Made by a program: the position numbers and the translations under genes. The notes beneath the pieces were generated by a model. That model saw only the letters and a list, made by a program, of their open reading frames with translations, searched no databases and had not been told where the DNA came from. From Mycobacterium sp. IS-836 (lineage in GTDB: Bacteria > Actinomycetota > Actinomycetes > Mycobacteriales > Mycobacteriaceae): DNA of 38,629 nucleotides. Positions 19,197 to 26,360 of the stretch are shown here, piece by piece. Where the stretch lies: positions 1-38,629 of the forward strand of contig NZ_MBEU01000054.1 of the NCBI RefSeq assembly GCF_001954275.1, written 5' to 3'. Positions within the stretch are counted from its first letter, which is position 1. Each line of letters opens with the position of its first letter.

Positions 19197-20981
19197 TCAG
19201 CCCACGCGCACCGAGGTGATGGTGACGGTGCTGGCGGGCATGCCCTCCTCCCGATTGCCGGCGATGCCCCCCTTGGCGATCTTGTCGATCGTCGCCAGGC
19301 CCGCTTCGTCGATCGTGCCCAGCACCGTGTAGATCGGCTCCATGTCGGTGTCCTTGAACACCAGGTTGAACTGGCTGCCGTTGGTGTTGGGCCCGTTGTT
19401 GGCCATGGTGATGGTGCCGCGCGGATAGACCACGGTCGCCCTGAGCGCGGGATCGCCGGCCGGGTATTGATTGGCGGGGTATTCGTCGGCGAATTCGTAG
19501 CCGGGGCCACCGGTGCCCTCGTTGTCGGGGCCGCCGCACAGCAACAGGGCCCCGTCCGCCATGTTGGTCAGCCGGCCGCACTCGGTGTTGTCGAAGAATT
19601 GTTGCCGCACCAGGCTGGTGAAGCTGTTCACCGCGCACGGCGACTTGTCGTTAGCGAGCCGGATGCCGATGTTCCCGAAATTGGTGGAGATGGTCGCGGG
19701 GATCTCGGCGGGCTCGGTGGACACCCTGCCGGCCGGGGGCGGGGTGACGGGCTTGCTCGCCGGGTCCGGCGCGGCGGGGTACTGGCAGTTGGCGCCCAGG
19801 TCCGCGGGCGGAGCGAACGCCGGCAGCGGCGGCACGCTCGGGGCGACCGACTCCGACGGTTTGGGGGTCCGCGCGCGGTTCGTTGGCCTGCCCCCGGTGG
19901 GCGCCGTGGACGCCGCGCTGTTGTTGGCGGGGGCATCGCTGTGCGTCACCAGCGCGATGACCAGGGCCGTCACCGCCACGAGCGCCAGCACCGACGCACC
20001 GACGATGCCCAAGACCAGACGCCGCGAGTGCGTCGGCGGGTGATACGCCAGCCGCGGGTCGACCTGGCCTGCCGGCGCGGACGGCACCGGAGCGGACGGC
20101 GCGGGTGGGGGCGGCACCGGTGTTCGCGACGACGGCGCCGGGCCGGGCGCGGCCATGATGCCCGTGCCGACCAGCGCGGCTTTGGCGTCCTCCGCCAGTT
20201 CGATCGCGCTCTGGTATCGCTCGTCGACGTCCTTCGCCATTCCCTTAGCGACCACCGCATCGAGGGCCGCCGGCACGTCGGGGGCGGTGATGGAGGCTCG
20301 CGGCGGCGCGGTGTTCAGGTGCCCGTTGAGCTGCTCTTCAAGGCTGTCGCCCGGGAACGGACGGATGCCGGTCAAGGACTCGTGCAGCACGCAGGCCAAC
20401 GAATACACGTCGGCGCGGTGGTCGGTGCTGCCGCGGAAACGCTCGGGCGCCATGTACGCCACGGTGCCCATCGTGTGCCCGGTGTGGGTGAGCGCGGTGT
20501 CGGCGGCGGTGCGCGCGATCCCGAAGTCGATCAGGTAGACGAAATCTCGCGCGTTGGTGAGCAAGATGTTCGTCGGCTTGATATCGCGATGGATCAACCC
20601 CACCTGGTGCGCGCTATCCAGCGCCGCCGCAACCTGTTCGATCACCGCGACCGCGCGCTGCGGGCTGAGCCGCCCGCCGTTCTCCTCGATGTACTGCGCC
20701 AGGTCGCGGCCCTCGATCAGCCGCATGTCGACGTACAGCTGACCGTCGATCTCGCCGTAATTGTGGATGGGCACCACGTGTGGGTCGTTGAGGCTTGCCG
20801 CGATGCGTGCCTCGCGCCGGAAGCGTTCCTGGAACTCGGCGTCCTGGGCGAGATGGGTGGGCAGCACCTTGAGGGCCACTACCCGGTCGGTGCTGGCGTC
20901 GTAGGCGCGGAAGACTTGTCCCATCCCGCCGCGACCCAGGACATCCAGCAACTGGTAATGGCCGAACGATTCCTTCCCCAC
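19197..20981 (-). CDS. Receptor-type Ser/Thr protein kinase with extracellular cyclophilin-like domain
   Basis: A 594-residue fusion. Residues 1-270 form a Hanks-type Ser/Thr kinase with every key element: G-loop LGRGGMG (15-21), Lys38, alpha-C Glu57, HRD at 131-133, DFG at 152-154, and APE at 178-180 after a Thr-rich activation loop. A Pro/Ala/Ser linker leads to one membrane helix at 323-345. Outside lie a Thr/Pro-rich stretch and a cyclophilin-type domain (about 397-594), clearly homologous to the neighbouring PpiB. The outer domain keeps the catalytic-type Arg (R470). Its equivalents of human CypA Gln63 and Phe113 are Leu481 and Asn539, so proline isomerase activity is doubtful and ligand sensing is more likely. 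Four Cys (399, 449, 468, 482) are shared with PpiB. Confidence 0.9.
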   Translation of the reverse strand: MGKESFGHYQLLDVLGRGGMGQVFRAYDASTDRVVALKVLPTHLAQDAEFQERFRREARIAASLNDPHVVPIHNYGEIDGQLYVDMRLIEGRDLAQYIEENGGRLSPQRAVAVIEQVAAALDSAHQVGLIHRDIKPTNILLTNARDFVYLIDFGIARTAADTALTHTGHTMGTVAYMAPERFRGSTDHRADVYSLACVLHESLTGIRPFPGDSLEEQLNGHLNTAPPRASITAPDVPAALDAVVAKGMAKDVDERYQSAIELAEDAKAALVGTGIMAAPGPAPSSRTPVPPPPAPSAPVPSAPAGQVDPRLAYHPPTHSRRLVLGIVGASVLALVAVTALVIALVTHSDAPANNSAASTAPTGGRPTNRARTPKPSESVAPSVPPLPAFAPPADLGANCQYPAAPDPASKPVTPPPAGRVSTEPAEIPATISTNFGNIGIRLANDKSPCAVNSFTSLVRQQFFDNTECGRLTNMADGALLLCGGPDNEGTGGPGYEFADEYPANQYPAGDPALRATVVYPRGTITMANNGPNTNGSQFNLVFKDTDMEPIYTVLGTIDEAGLATIDKIAKGGIAGNREEGMPASTVTITSVRVG

Positions 20982-20987
20982 GCACCG

Positions 20988-20993
20988 ACCATA
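20988..20993 (-). promoter_or_regulatory. Candidate -10 element for a leaderless kinase transcript
   Basis: On the minus strand, TATGGT (mycobacterial TANNNT pattern) ends 6 bp before the kinase GTG, and no clear ribosome-binding site precedes that GTG. This spacing fits leaderless transcription, which is common in mycobacteria. It would give the kinase its own promoter in addition to any read-through from ppiB, 81 bp upstream. Pattern-based only. Confidence 0.35.
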
Positions 20994-21062
20994 AACTTTC
21001 GACCGCGCCGGTCATGCGAATCGCGCCAACAAGGCGTGATTAATGTTGCGCCGCTTGAGGGT

Positions 21063-21956
21063 TTAGTCCAGCAGCAGCGACTTGATGGTGACCTCGCTGT
21101 TGGGCGCCCCGTCCTCGCCGCCGCCGGAGACGCCGGCCTTGGCGATCTTGTCCAGAGTCGCCAGCCCGTCGGCCTGGATGGTGCCGAAGACGGTGTATTG
21201 CGGCGGTAGCTGAGAGTCCTTGTAGACCATGAAGAATTGGCTGCCGTTGGTGCCCGGTCCGGCGTTAGCCATGGCCAGCGTGCCGCGCGGGTAGACGACC
21301 GGCTCCCGCAGCTTCGGATCGTTCGGCGGGTACTGGTCGGTCGGGTACTCGTTGGCGAATTGGTAGCCGGGGCCGCCGCTGCCGTCGCCCTTGGGGTCGC
21401 CGCATTGCAGGACGGCCAACGTGTCCGAGGTGGTCAGCCGGTGGCATTTGGTGTTGTCGAAGTATTTCTGGCCGATCAGGCTCGCGAAACTGTTGACCGC
21501 GCAAGGTGATTCGTTGTTGGCCAACATCAAGCCAATGTTGCCCTGACTGGTTGCCATGCTGGCGCTGACTTGGGCCGGGTCGGTCGGAATCTTGCCGGTG
21601 CGCGGCGGCTTGACCGGCTTGGCGGCCGGTTCCGGCGACGCCGGGTACTGACAGTTGGCGCCGGTGGTGGCCGTCGGCTTGAACGGTGGCAACGGCGGAA
21701 CCTGGCCGGGCTGCGGAGCGCCCGTCGTGGCCGGCGCCGAGCTGCTGGCCGGGGTGGTCGTGGCGGCGGTGGTGTTCTTGTGCTCGCTTTTGCTGTTGAC
21801 CACGGCGATCACCACGGCGGCGACGATCGCCACCGCGACGATCGAGCCACCTGCGATGAGCGCGATCCGGCGCCGTTTGGCTTGCTTTTGGCGGCGCTCC
21901 AGCTGCCGTTCGAGTTTGCGCTTGGCGTTCGCTCGTCGCTGTTCGTTGGTCGGCAC
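21063..21956 (-). CDS. ppiB: Membrane-anchored peptidyl-prolyl cis-trans isomerase (cyclophilin, Rv2582-like)
   Basis: A 297-residue cyclophilin. Residues 1-30 are highly basic (RKLERQLERRQKQAKRRR), followed by one membrane helix at 31-53 and a Thr/Pro linker, placing the isomerase domain outside the cell membrane. The active site looks intact: Arg173 in KCHRL, Gln184 in VLQCGDP, and Phe241-Phe242 in NGSQFFMVY correspond to the CypA Arg55, Gln63 and Phe112-Phe113 positions. The four Cys (102, 152, 171, 185) are shared with the kinase-fused copy immediately downstream and may form disulfides. The GTG start has a GGAGG 11 bp upstream. It probably assists folding of exported proteins. Confidence 0.93.
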   Translation of the reverse strand: MPTNEQRRANAKRKLERQLERRQKQAKRRRIALIAGGSIVAVAIVAAVVIAVVNSKSEHKNTTAATTTPASSSAPATTGAPQPGQVPPLPPFKPTATTGANCQYPASPEPAAKPVKPPRTGKIPTDPAQVSASMATSQGNIGLMLANNESPCAVNSFASLIGQKYFDNTKCHRLTTSDTLAVLQCGDPKGDGSGGPGYQFANEYPTDQYPPNDPKLREPVVYPRGTLAMANAGPGTNGSQFFMVYKDSQLPPQYTVFGTIQADGLATLDKIAKAGVSGGGEDGAPNSEVTIKSLLLD

Positions 21957-22062
21957 GGCCGGTATGCCTCCATGGTTGCTTCAGTCGGGGCCAACTTGCC
22001 TGCTCAGGCTAATGTGGGCGCGGTGCCCGGTGTCAACCGGGCCCCGTGGGAAACTGGGAACC

Positions 22063-22734
22063 GTGTTGATCACCGGATTTCCCGCCGGCGTGTTGCAGTG
22101 CAACTGCTACGTGCTGGCCGAGCGGCCCGGAACGGATTGCGTCATCGTCGACCCGGGACAGCGGGCGATGGGCCCGCTGCGGCGCATCCTCGATGAGAAC
22201 CGGCTGACTCCGGCGGCGGTGTTGCTCACCCACGGCCACATCGACCACATGTGGTCCGCGCAGAAGGTTTCCGACACGTTCGGCTGCCCGACCTACATCC
22301 ATCCCGAGGACCGGTTCATGCTGAAAGACCCGATCTACGGCCTGGGCCCGCGGCTGGCCCAGGTGGTGGCCGGTGCGTTCTTCCGCGAGCCCAAGCAGGT
22401 GGTCGAACTGGACCGCGACGGCGACAAGATCGACCTGGGCAGCGTGACGGTCAACGTCGATCACACACCCGGGCACACCCGCGGATCGGTGGTGTTCCGG
22501 GTCGCGGAGGATACCGACGCAAAAAACTACGTGTTCACGGGAGACACGCTCTTCGAGCGCTCGATCGGGCGCACCGACCTGTTCGGGGGCAGCGGCCGCG
22601 ACTTGCTGACCTCGATCGTCGACAAACTGCTGGTGCTCGACGACGCGACCGTGGTGCTGCCGGGGCACGGCCCGTCCACCACGATCGGTGCCGAGCGGCG
22701 TTTCAACCCGTTCCTCGAAGGCCTGAGCTCGTGA
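22063..22734 (+). CDS. Glyoxalase II-like metallo-beta-lactamase-fold hydrolase (Rv2581c-like)
   Basis: A 223-residue metal-dependent hydrolase. The metal-binding motifs are present in order: [23 protein letters not shown] and LPGHGPST. This group is annotated as hydroxyacylglutathione hydrolase-like; mycobacteria lack glutathione, so the true substrate is probably another thioester (inference). The GTG at 22063 starts at the conserved [17 protein letters not shown]. The open frame extends further upstream, but that part does not resemble the family. The stop overlaps the hisS start in GTGA, so expression of the two is coupled. Confidence 0.9.
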   Translation: MLITGFPAGVLQCNCYVLAERPGTDCVIVDPGQRAMGPLRRILDENRLTPAAVLLTHGHIDHMWSAQKVSDTFGCPTYIHPEDRFMLKDPIYGLGPRLAQVVAGAFFREPKQVVELDRDGDKIDLGSVTVNVDHTPGHTRGSVVFRVAEDTDAKNYVFTGDTLFERSIGRTDLFGGSGRDLLTSIVDKLLVLDDATVVLPGHGPSTTIGAERRFNPFLEGLSS

Positions 22735-23999
22735 CGGAGTTTGTCGCCCCCAAGGGGGTGCCGGACTACATCCCGCCTGAGTCGGCGCAGTTCGTCGCCG
22801 TGCGCGACGGCCTGCTCGCGGCGGCGCGCCGGGCCGGTTACGGCGACGTCGAGCTGCCCATTTTCGAGGACACCGCGCTGTTCGCCCGCGGCGTCGGCGA
22901 ATCCACCGACGTGGTGTCCAAGGAGATGTACACCTTCGCCGACCGCGGTAACCGCTCGGTGACGCTGCGGCCCGAGGGCACGGCCTCGGTGGTGCGGGCG
23001 GTAATCGAACACGGCCTGGACCGCGGCGCGCTGCCGGTGAAGCTGTGTTACGCGGGCCCGTTCTTCCGCTACGAGCGTCCGCAGGCCGGCCGCTATCGCC
23101 AGCTGCAGCAGGTGGGAGTGGAGGCGATCGGTGTCGACGATCCGGCGCTGGACGCCGAAGTGATCGCCGTCGCCGACGCCGGGTTCCGCTCGCTGGGGCT
23201 GGATGAGTTCCGGCTGGAGATCACCTCGCTGGGCGACGACAGCTGCCGCCCGCAGTATCGGGAACTGTTGCAGGACTTCCTGTTTGGGCTCGACCTCGAC
23301 GAGGAGACCCGGCGGCGGGCCGAGCTCAATCCGTTGCGAGTGCTCGACGACAAACGTCCCGAGGTGCGCGCGATGACGGCCGACGCGCCGGTGTTGCTCG
23401 ATCACCTCTCCGATGTGGCCAAGCAGCATTTCGACAGCGTGCTGGCGCACCTGGACGCGCTGGGCGTGCCATACGTCCTCAACCCCCGCATGGTGCGCGG
23501 GCTGGACTACTACACCAAAACCACGTTCGAGTTCGTGCACGACGGCCTGGGCGCGCAATCCGGCATCGGCGGCGGCGGCCGCTACGACGGCCTGATGCGC
23601 GAGCTGGGCGGACAAGACCTGTCCGGCATCGGGTTTGGGCTCGGCGTGGACCGGACCCTGCTGGCGTTGCGGGCCGAGGGCAAGAGTGTGGGGGAGGCGA
23701 CGCGCTGCGACGTGTTCTGTGTGCCGCTGAGCGAGCCGGCCAAGCTGCGGCTCGCGGTGCTGGCCGGGCAGCTGCGCGCGTCCGGCGTCCGCGTCGACAT
23801 GGCCTACGGCGACCGCGGGCTCAAGGGCGCGATGCGCGCGGCGGACCGTTCCGGTGCCCGCCTCGCGCTGGTCGCGGGGGAGCGTGATCTCGACGCCGGG
23901 ACCATCGGGGTCAAGGACCTCGGCTCGGGTGAGCAGGTATCGGTGCCGGTGGATTCGGTTGTCGCCGAGGTACTTTCGCGCTTCGGGCGCCGCAAATGA
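22731..23999 (+). CDS. hisS: Histidyl-tRNA synthetase
   Basis: Charges tRNA-His with histidine. The 422-residue class II synthetase shows motif 2 ([19 protein letters not shown]), the histidine-specific signatures [12 protein letters not shown] and GGGGRYDGL, motif 3 [10 protein letters not shown], and the C-terminal anticodon-binding domain. The GTG start overlaps the previous gene and the stop overlaps the next small gene in ATGA. No T-box or other leader is visible because it sits inside an operon. Confidence 0.97.
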   Translation: MTEFVAPKGVPDYIPPESAQFVAVRDGLLAAARRAGYGDVELPIFEDTALFARGVGESTDVVSKEMYTFADRGNRSVTLRPEGTASVVRAVIEHGLDRGALPVKLCYAGPFFRYERPQAGRYRQLQQVGVEAIGVDDPALDAEVIAVADAGFRSLGLDEFRLEITSLGDDSCRPQYRELLQDFLFGLDLDEETRRRAELNPLRVLDDKRPEVRAMTADAPVLLDHLSDVAKQHFDSVLAHLDALGVPYVLNPRMVRGLDYYTKTTFEFVHDGLGAQSGIGGGGRYDGLMRELGGQDLSGIGFGLGVDRTLLALRAEGKSVGEATRCDVFCVPLSEPAKLRLAVLAGQLRASGVRVDMAYGDRGLKGAMRAADRSGARLALVAGERDLDAGTIGVKDLGSGEQVSVPVDSVVAEVLSRFGRRK

Positions 24000-24292
24000 C
24001 CGACAAGGGGCTACGAACCATGGACCTGGTATGCCCCGAGGGGCACGTCGCCGGCCAATTGATCCAGAGCATTGCGCCCCGGTCCATCGGGATCGAGCTA
24101 CCCGGCGAACCGTGCGAGGAATGGCCGCGCGGCGGCGACAAAATGTACACACTCCTGACTTGCCCCGGATGTAACCGGCGGGTTTATGGATCGACGGAAG
24201 CGATCCAAGAGAGGGCCACCTGGCAGTCGGAGATCGAATCCGAGCCGCAATGCAGATACGCGCTGCGCTACCTGGAGGACGGCCTAACTTAG
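23996..24292 (+). CDS. Small Cys-rich (possible zinc-ribbon) protein
   Basis: A 98-residue protein of unknown function, coupled to hisS by a 4 bp ATGA overlap. It has a potential metal site made of C13 and H17 (LVCPEGH), C40, C56 and C59 (LTCPGC), and C86. An internal ATG at codon 9 would start at MDLVCPEGH and is an alternative. There is no signal peptide or membrane segment. I do not recognise a named family. It occupies part of the stretch where M. tuberculosis carries dhaA after hisS. Confidence 0.7.
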   Translation: MTDKGLRTMDLVCPEGHVAGQLIQSIAPRSIGIELPGEPCEEWPRGGDKMYTLLTCPGCNRRVYGSTEAIQERATWQSEIESEPQCRYALRYLEDGLT

Positions 24293-24327
24293 CCGGATCG
24301 CGAAATTGACGGCCGGCATAGGTGCGG

Positions 24328-24393
24328 ACGTTTGGCGCGTTTGTTTTTGGCGTTGAGATGCCGCAAGGGGCGGGTCCAAAAGCGCGCAAACGT
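24328..24393. repeat. Imperfect inverted repeat between the Cys-rich and DivIVA-like genes
   Basis: The left arm ACGTTTGGCGCGTTTG (24328-24343) and right arm CAAAAGCGCGCAAACGT (24377-24393) are near-complementary, separated by about 33 bases. They lie in the 220 bp gap before the DivIVA-like gene. The structure could be an operator, a terminator stem for the hisS operon, or a remnant of the exchange that removed dhaA. Nothing else recognisable is in this gap. Confidence 0.45.
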
Positions 24394-24512
24394 GACCAAT
24401 AGCGAAGGCTGGAGAAACGGCTTATTCCGGCGGACGCATGACCGTGGAATACTTGGCTCTGAACCGATCCCCCCAGGTCTCCAGGCGTTTTCAGTCGGAA
24501 GGGGCAACGGCA

Positions 24513-25280
24513 GTGATAACCGAACAAGCAACCACATTCGCCCGCATGTTCAGGGGCTACGATCCGGCCGCGGTTGATGCCTATATCGAGAAGTCGATCA
24601 CCAAGCAGCAGTTGTTGTTCGAGGAAGTCGAGAGCCTGAGGGAGCGGCTAAAAGAATCCTGCGATGAAGCAGCCGCGCTGCGGATCGAGGTCACCGTCCT
24701 CAGGGATGAGGTCGCCGCCCTTACCGACAGTTCACCGGCGCCGTACGCGATGCAACAGCGGATCGCCGCGATGCTGCAGCGCACGATCAACGAGGTTTCC
24801 GAGATGCAAGCCGAGGCGCGCGCCGAGTCAGAGGCGCTGATCGCCGCGGCTGAAGCCAAGAACGAGGCCGCGCAGCGAAAATACACGGAGCTGTTGGCGG
24901 ATATCGCCGCGCAGCGAAAAGCCCTCGACGCCGAATACGAGGAAACCAAAAAGAAGCAAGACGCCGAACTGGCCGCGATGCGCGCCGAAGCGCAATCGGC
25001 GATCGAGGACGCATGGAACGCCGCCCGGCGGGAGCATGAGCAGCTGCTCGCCGACGCCAAGCAGGGGGCTGATCAGTATCGTGAGCAGGCCCGGCGGACG
25101 GTCGACGAGGCGAGCCAGCAACGAATCAAGATCCTCGAGCAATTGGTTGGCGTGTACCGCGGGCTGGAAGGGTTTCCGGCCGCTCTTGAGTCGGCATACC
25201 AAGAGCGACAGAATCCGCCGGAGGCCAGCGTCGTGGTGCCGTTGGATCCCAACATCAGTCGCCTGCCCGCCGGCTTCTAG
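24513..25280 (+). CDS. DivIVA-like coiled-coil protein
   Basis: A cytoplasmic protein with a short DivIVA-type N-terminal domain (FARMFRGYDPAAVDAYIEK) followed by a long Glu/Ala/Lys/Arg-rich coiled coil covering most of its length, and a loose C-terminus. DivIVA relatives such as Wag31 bind curved membrane at poles and septa; the precise role of this one is unknown. I prefer GTG 24513 because GGAAGGGG lies 8 bp upstream and it leaves 15 residues before RGYD, as usual for the family. An in-frame ATG at 24438 would add 25 residues with no family match. The gene stands where dhaA lies in M. tuberculosis, upstream of the radical SAM gene. Confidence 0.82.
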   Translation: MITEQATTFARMFRGYDPAAVDAYIEKSITKQQLLFEEVESLRERLKESCDEAAALRIEVTVLRDEVAALTDSSPAPYAMQQRIAAMLQRTINEVSEMQAEARAESEALIAAAEAKNEAAQRKYTELLADIAAQRKALDAEYEETKKKQDAELAAMRAEAQSAIEDAWNAARREHEQLLADAKQGADQYREQARRTVDEASQQRIKILEQLVGVYRGLEGFPAALESAYQERQNPPEASVVVPLDPNISRLPAGF

Positions 25281-25310
25281 GCCTGAGCCGCGAGCCGGCT
25301 TGACTGCGTA

Positions 25311-25326
25311 TCGAACGAGTGTTCGA
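25311..25326 (+). promoter_or_regulatory. Perfect LexA (SOS) box before the radical SAM gene
   Basis: TCGAACGAGTGTTCGA is an exact match to the mycobacterial SOS box TCGAAC-N4-GTTCGA, with fully symmetric half-sites. It ends 8 bp before the ATG at 25335, so bound LexA would cover the start region. It is a better match than the ruvC box in this window. Confidence 0.9.
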
Positions 25327-25334
25327 ATGGATGG

Positions 25335-26360
25335 ATGCGGTGGGCTACCCAGGCCGTCGCGGTCAACGGCCAACCCGTCGACGACGGGGCCCTGCCCGGG
25401 CTGCAGCGGATCGGCTTCGTCCGAAGCGTGCGCGCGCCGCAGTTCGACGGGATCACCTTTCACGAGGTGCTGTGCAAGTCCGCGCTGAACAAGATCCCGG
25501 ACGCGGCGGCGCTGCCGTTCCGCTACACCGTCAACGGCTACCGCGGCTGCTCGCACGCCTGCCGCTACTGCTTCGCGCGCCCCACCCATGAATATCTGGA
25601 ATTCGACTGCGGCACCGACTTCGACACCCAGGTGGTGGTCAAGACCAACGTCGCCGACGTGCTGCGCCGCGAGCTGCGCCGCCCGTCGTGGCGGCGCGAG
25701 ACCGTCGCGCTGGGCACCAACACCGATCCCTACCAGCGCGCCGAGGGCCGCTATGCGCTGATGCCGGGCATCATCGGCGCCCTCGCCGACTCCGGCACGC
25801 CGCTGTCGATCCTGACCAAGGGCACGCTGCTGCGCCGCGACCTGCCCCTGATCTCCCAAGCTGCCCAACACGTTGCGGTATCGGTCGCGGTGTCGCTGGC
25901 GGTGGCCGAGCCCGAACTACACCGCGACGTCGAACCCGGCACTCCGACGCCGCAGGCGCGCCTGGGCCTCATCACCGCGATCCGCGATGCCGGCCTGGAC
26001 TGCCACGTGATGGTCGCACCGGTGCTGCCGCATCTCACCGATTCCGTCGAGCACCTCAACGGGCTGCTTGGCCAGATCGCGGCCGCGGGGGCCACCGGCG
26101 TCACGGTCTTCGGCCTGCACCTGCGTGGCTCGACGCGCGGCTGGTTCATGTCGTGGCTGGCCCGCTCGCATCCCGAGCTGGTCGGCCGCTACCGCGACCT
26201 CTACCGCCGCGGCGCCTACTTGCCGGCCAGCTACCGCGAGATGTTGCGCGAACGCGCCGCGCCGCTGATCGCGAAGCATCGGCTCGGCGGCGACCACCGC
26301 CCGGCCCCGCGGGCCGCCTCGCCCGCGGTCGCGGAACCCGTTCAGCCGACGCTGTTTTAG
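25335..26360 (+). CDS. Radical SAM protein, SPL-like (Rv2578c-like)
   Basis: A 341-residue radical SAM enzyme with the iron-sulfur motif CSHACRYC (Cys72, Cys76, Cys79), followed by ALGTNTDPYQRAEGRY and GVTVFGLHLRG. These features match the Rv2578c family, which is related to spore photoproduct lyase-type proteins; the substrate is unknown. A perfect LexA box directly upstream suggests a DNA-damage role, such as repair of modified bases or nucleotides (inference). ATG 25335 is used; ATGs at 25327 and 25331 are in other frames. The 3' end overlaps the convergent phosphatase gene by 4 bp. Confidence 0.93.
   Translation: MRWATQAVAVNGQPVDDGALPGLQRIGFVRSVRAPQFDGITFHEVLCKSALNKIPDAAALPFRYTVNGYRGCSHACRYCFARPTHEYLEFDCGTDFDTQVVVKTNVADVLRRELRRPSWRRETVALGTNTDPYQRAEGRYALMPGIIGALADSGTPLSILTKGTLLRRDLPLISQAAQHVAVSVAVSLAVAEPELHRDVEPGTPTPQARLGLITAIRDAGLDCHVMVAPVLPHLTDSVEHLNGLLGQIAAAGATGVTVFGLHLRGSTRGWFMSWLARSHPELVGRYRDLYRRGAYLPASYREMLRERAAPLIAKHRLGGDHRPAPRAASPAVAEPVQPTLF

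Noticed and set aside
24438..24512. N-terminal extension of the DivIVA-like protein from ATG 24438
   Set aside because: The 25 added residues show no family match and there is a good ribosome-binding site before the GTG at 24513.
26357..26360. Four-base overlap of the convergent radical SAM and phosphatase genes as a regulatory feature
   Set aside because: Convergent stop overlaps of this size are common in compact genomes; the same occurs at 29317-29320.
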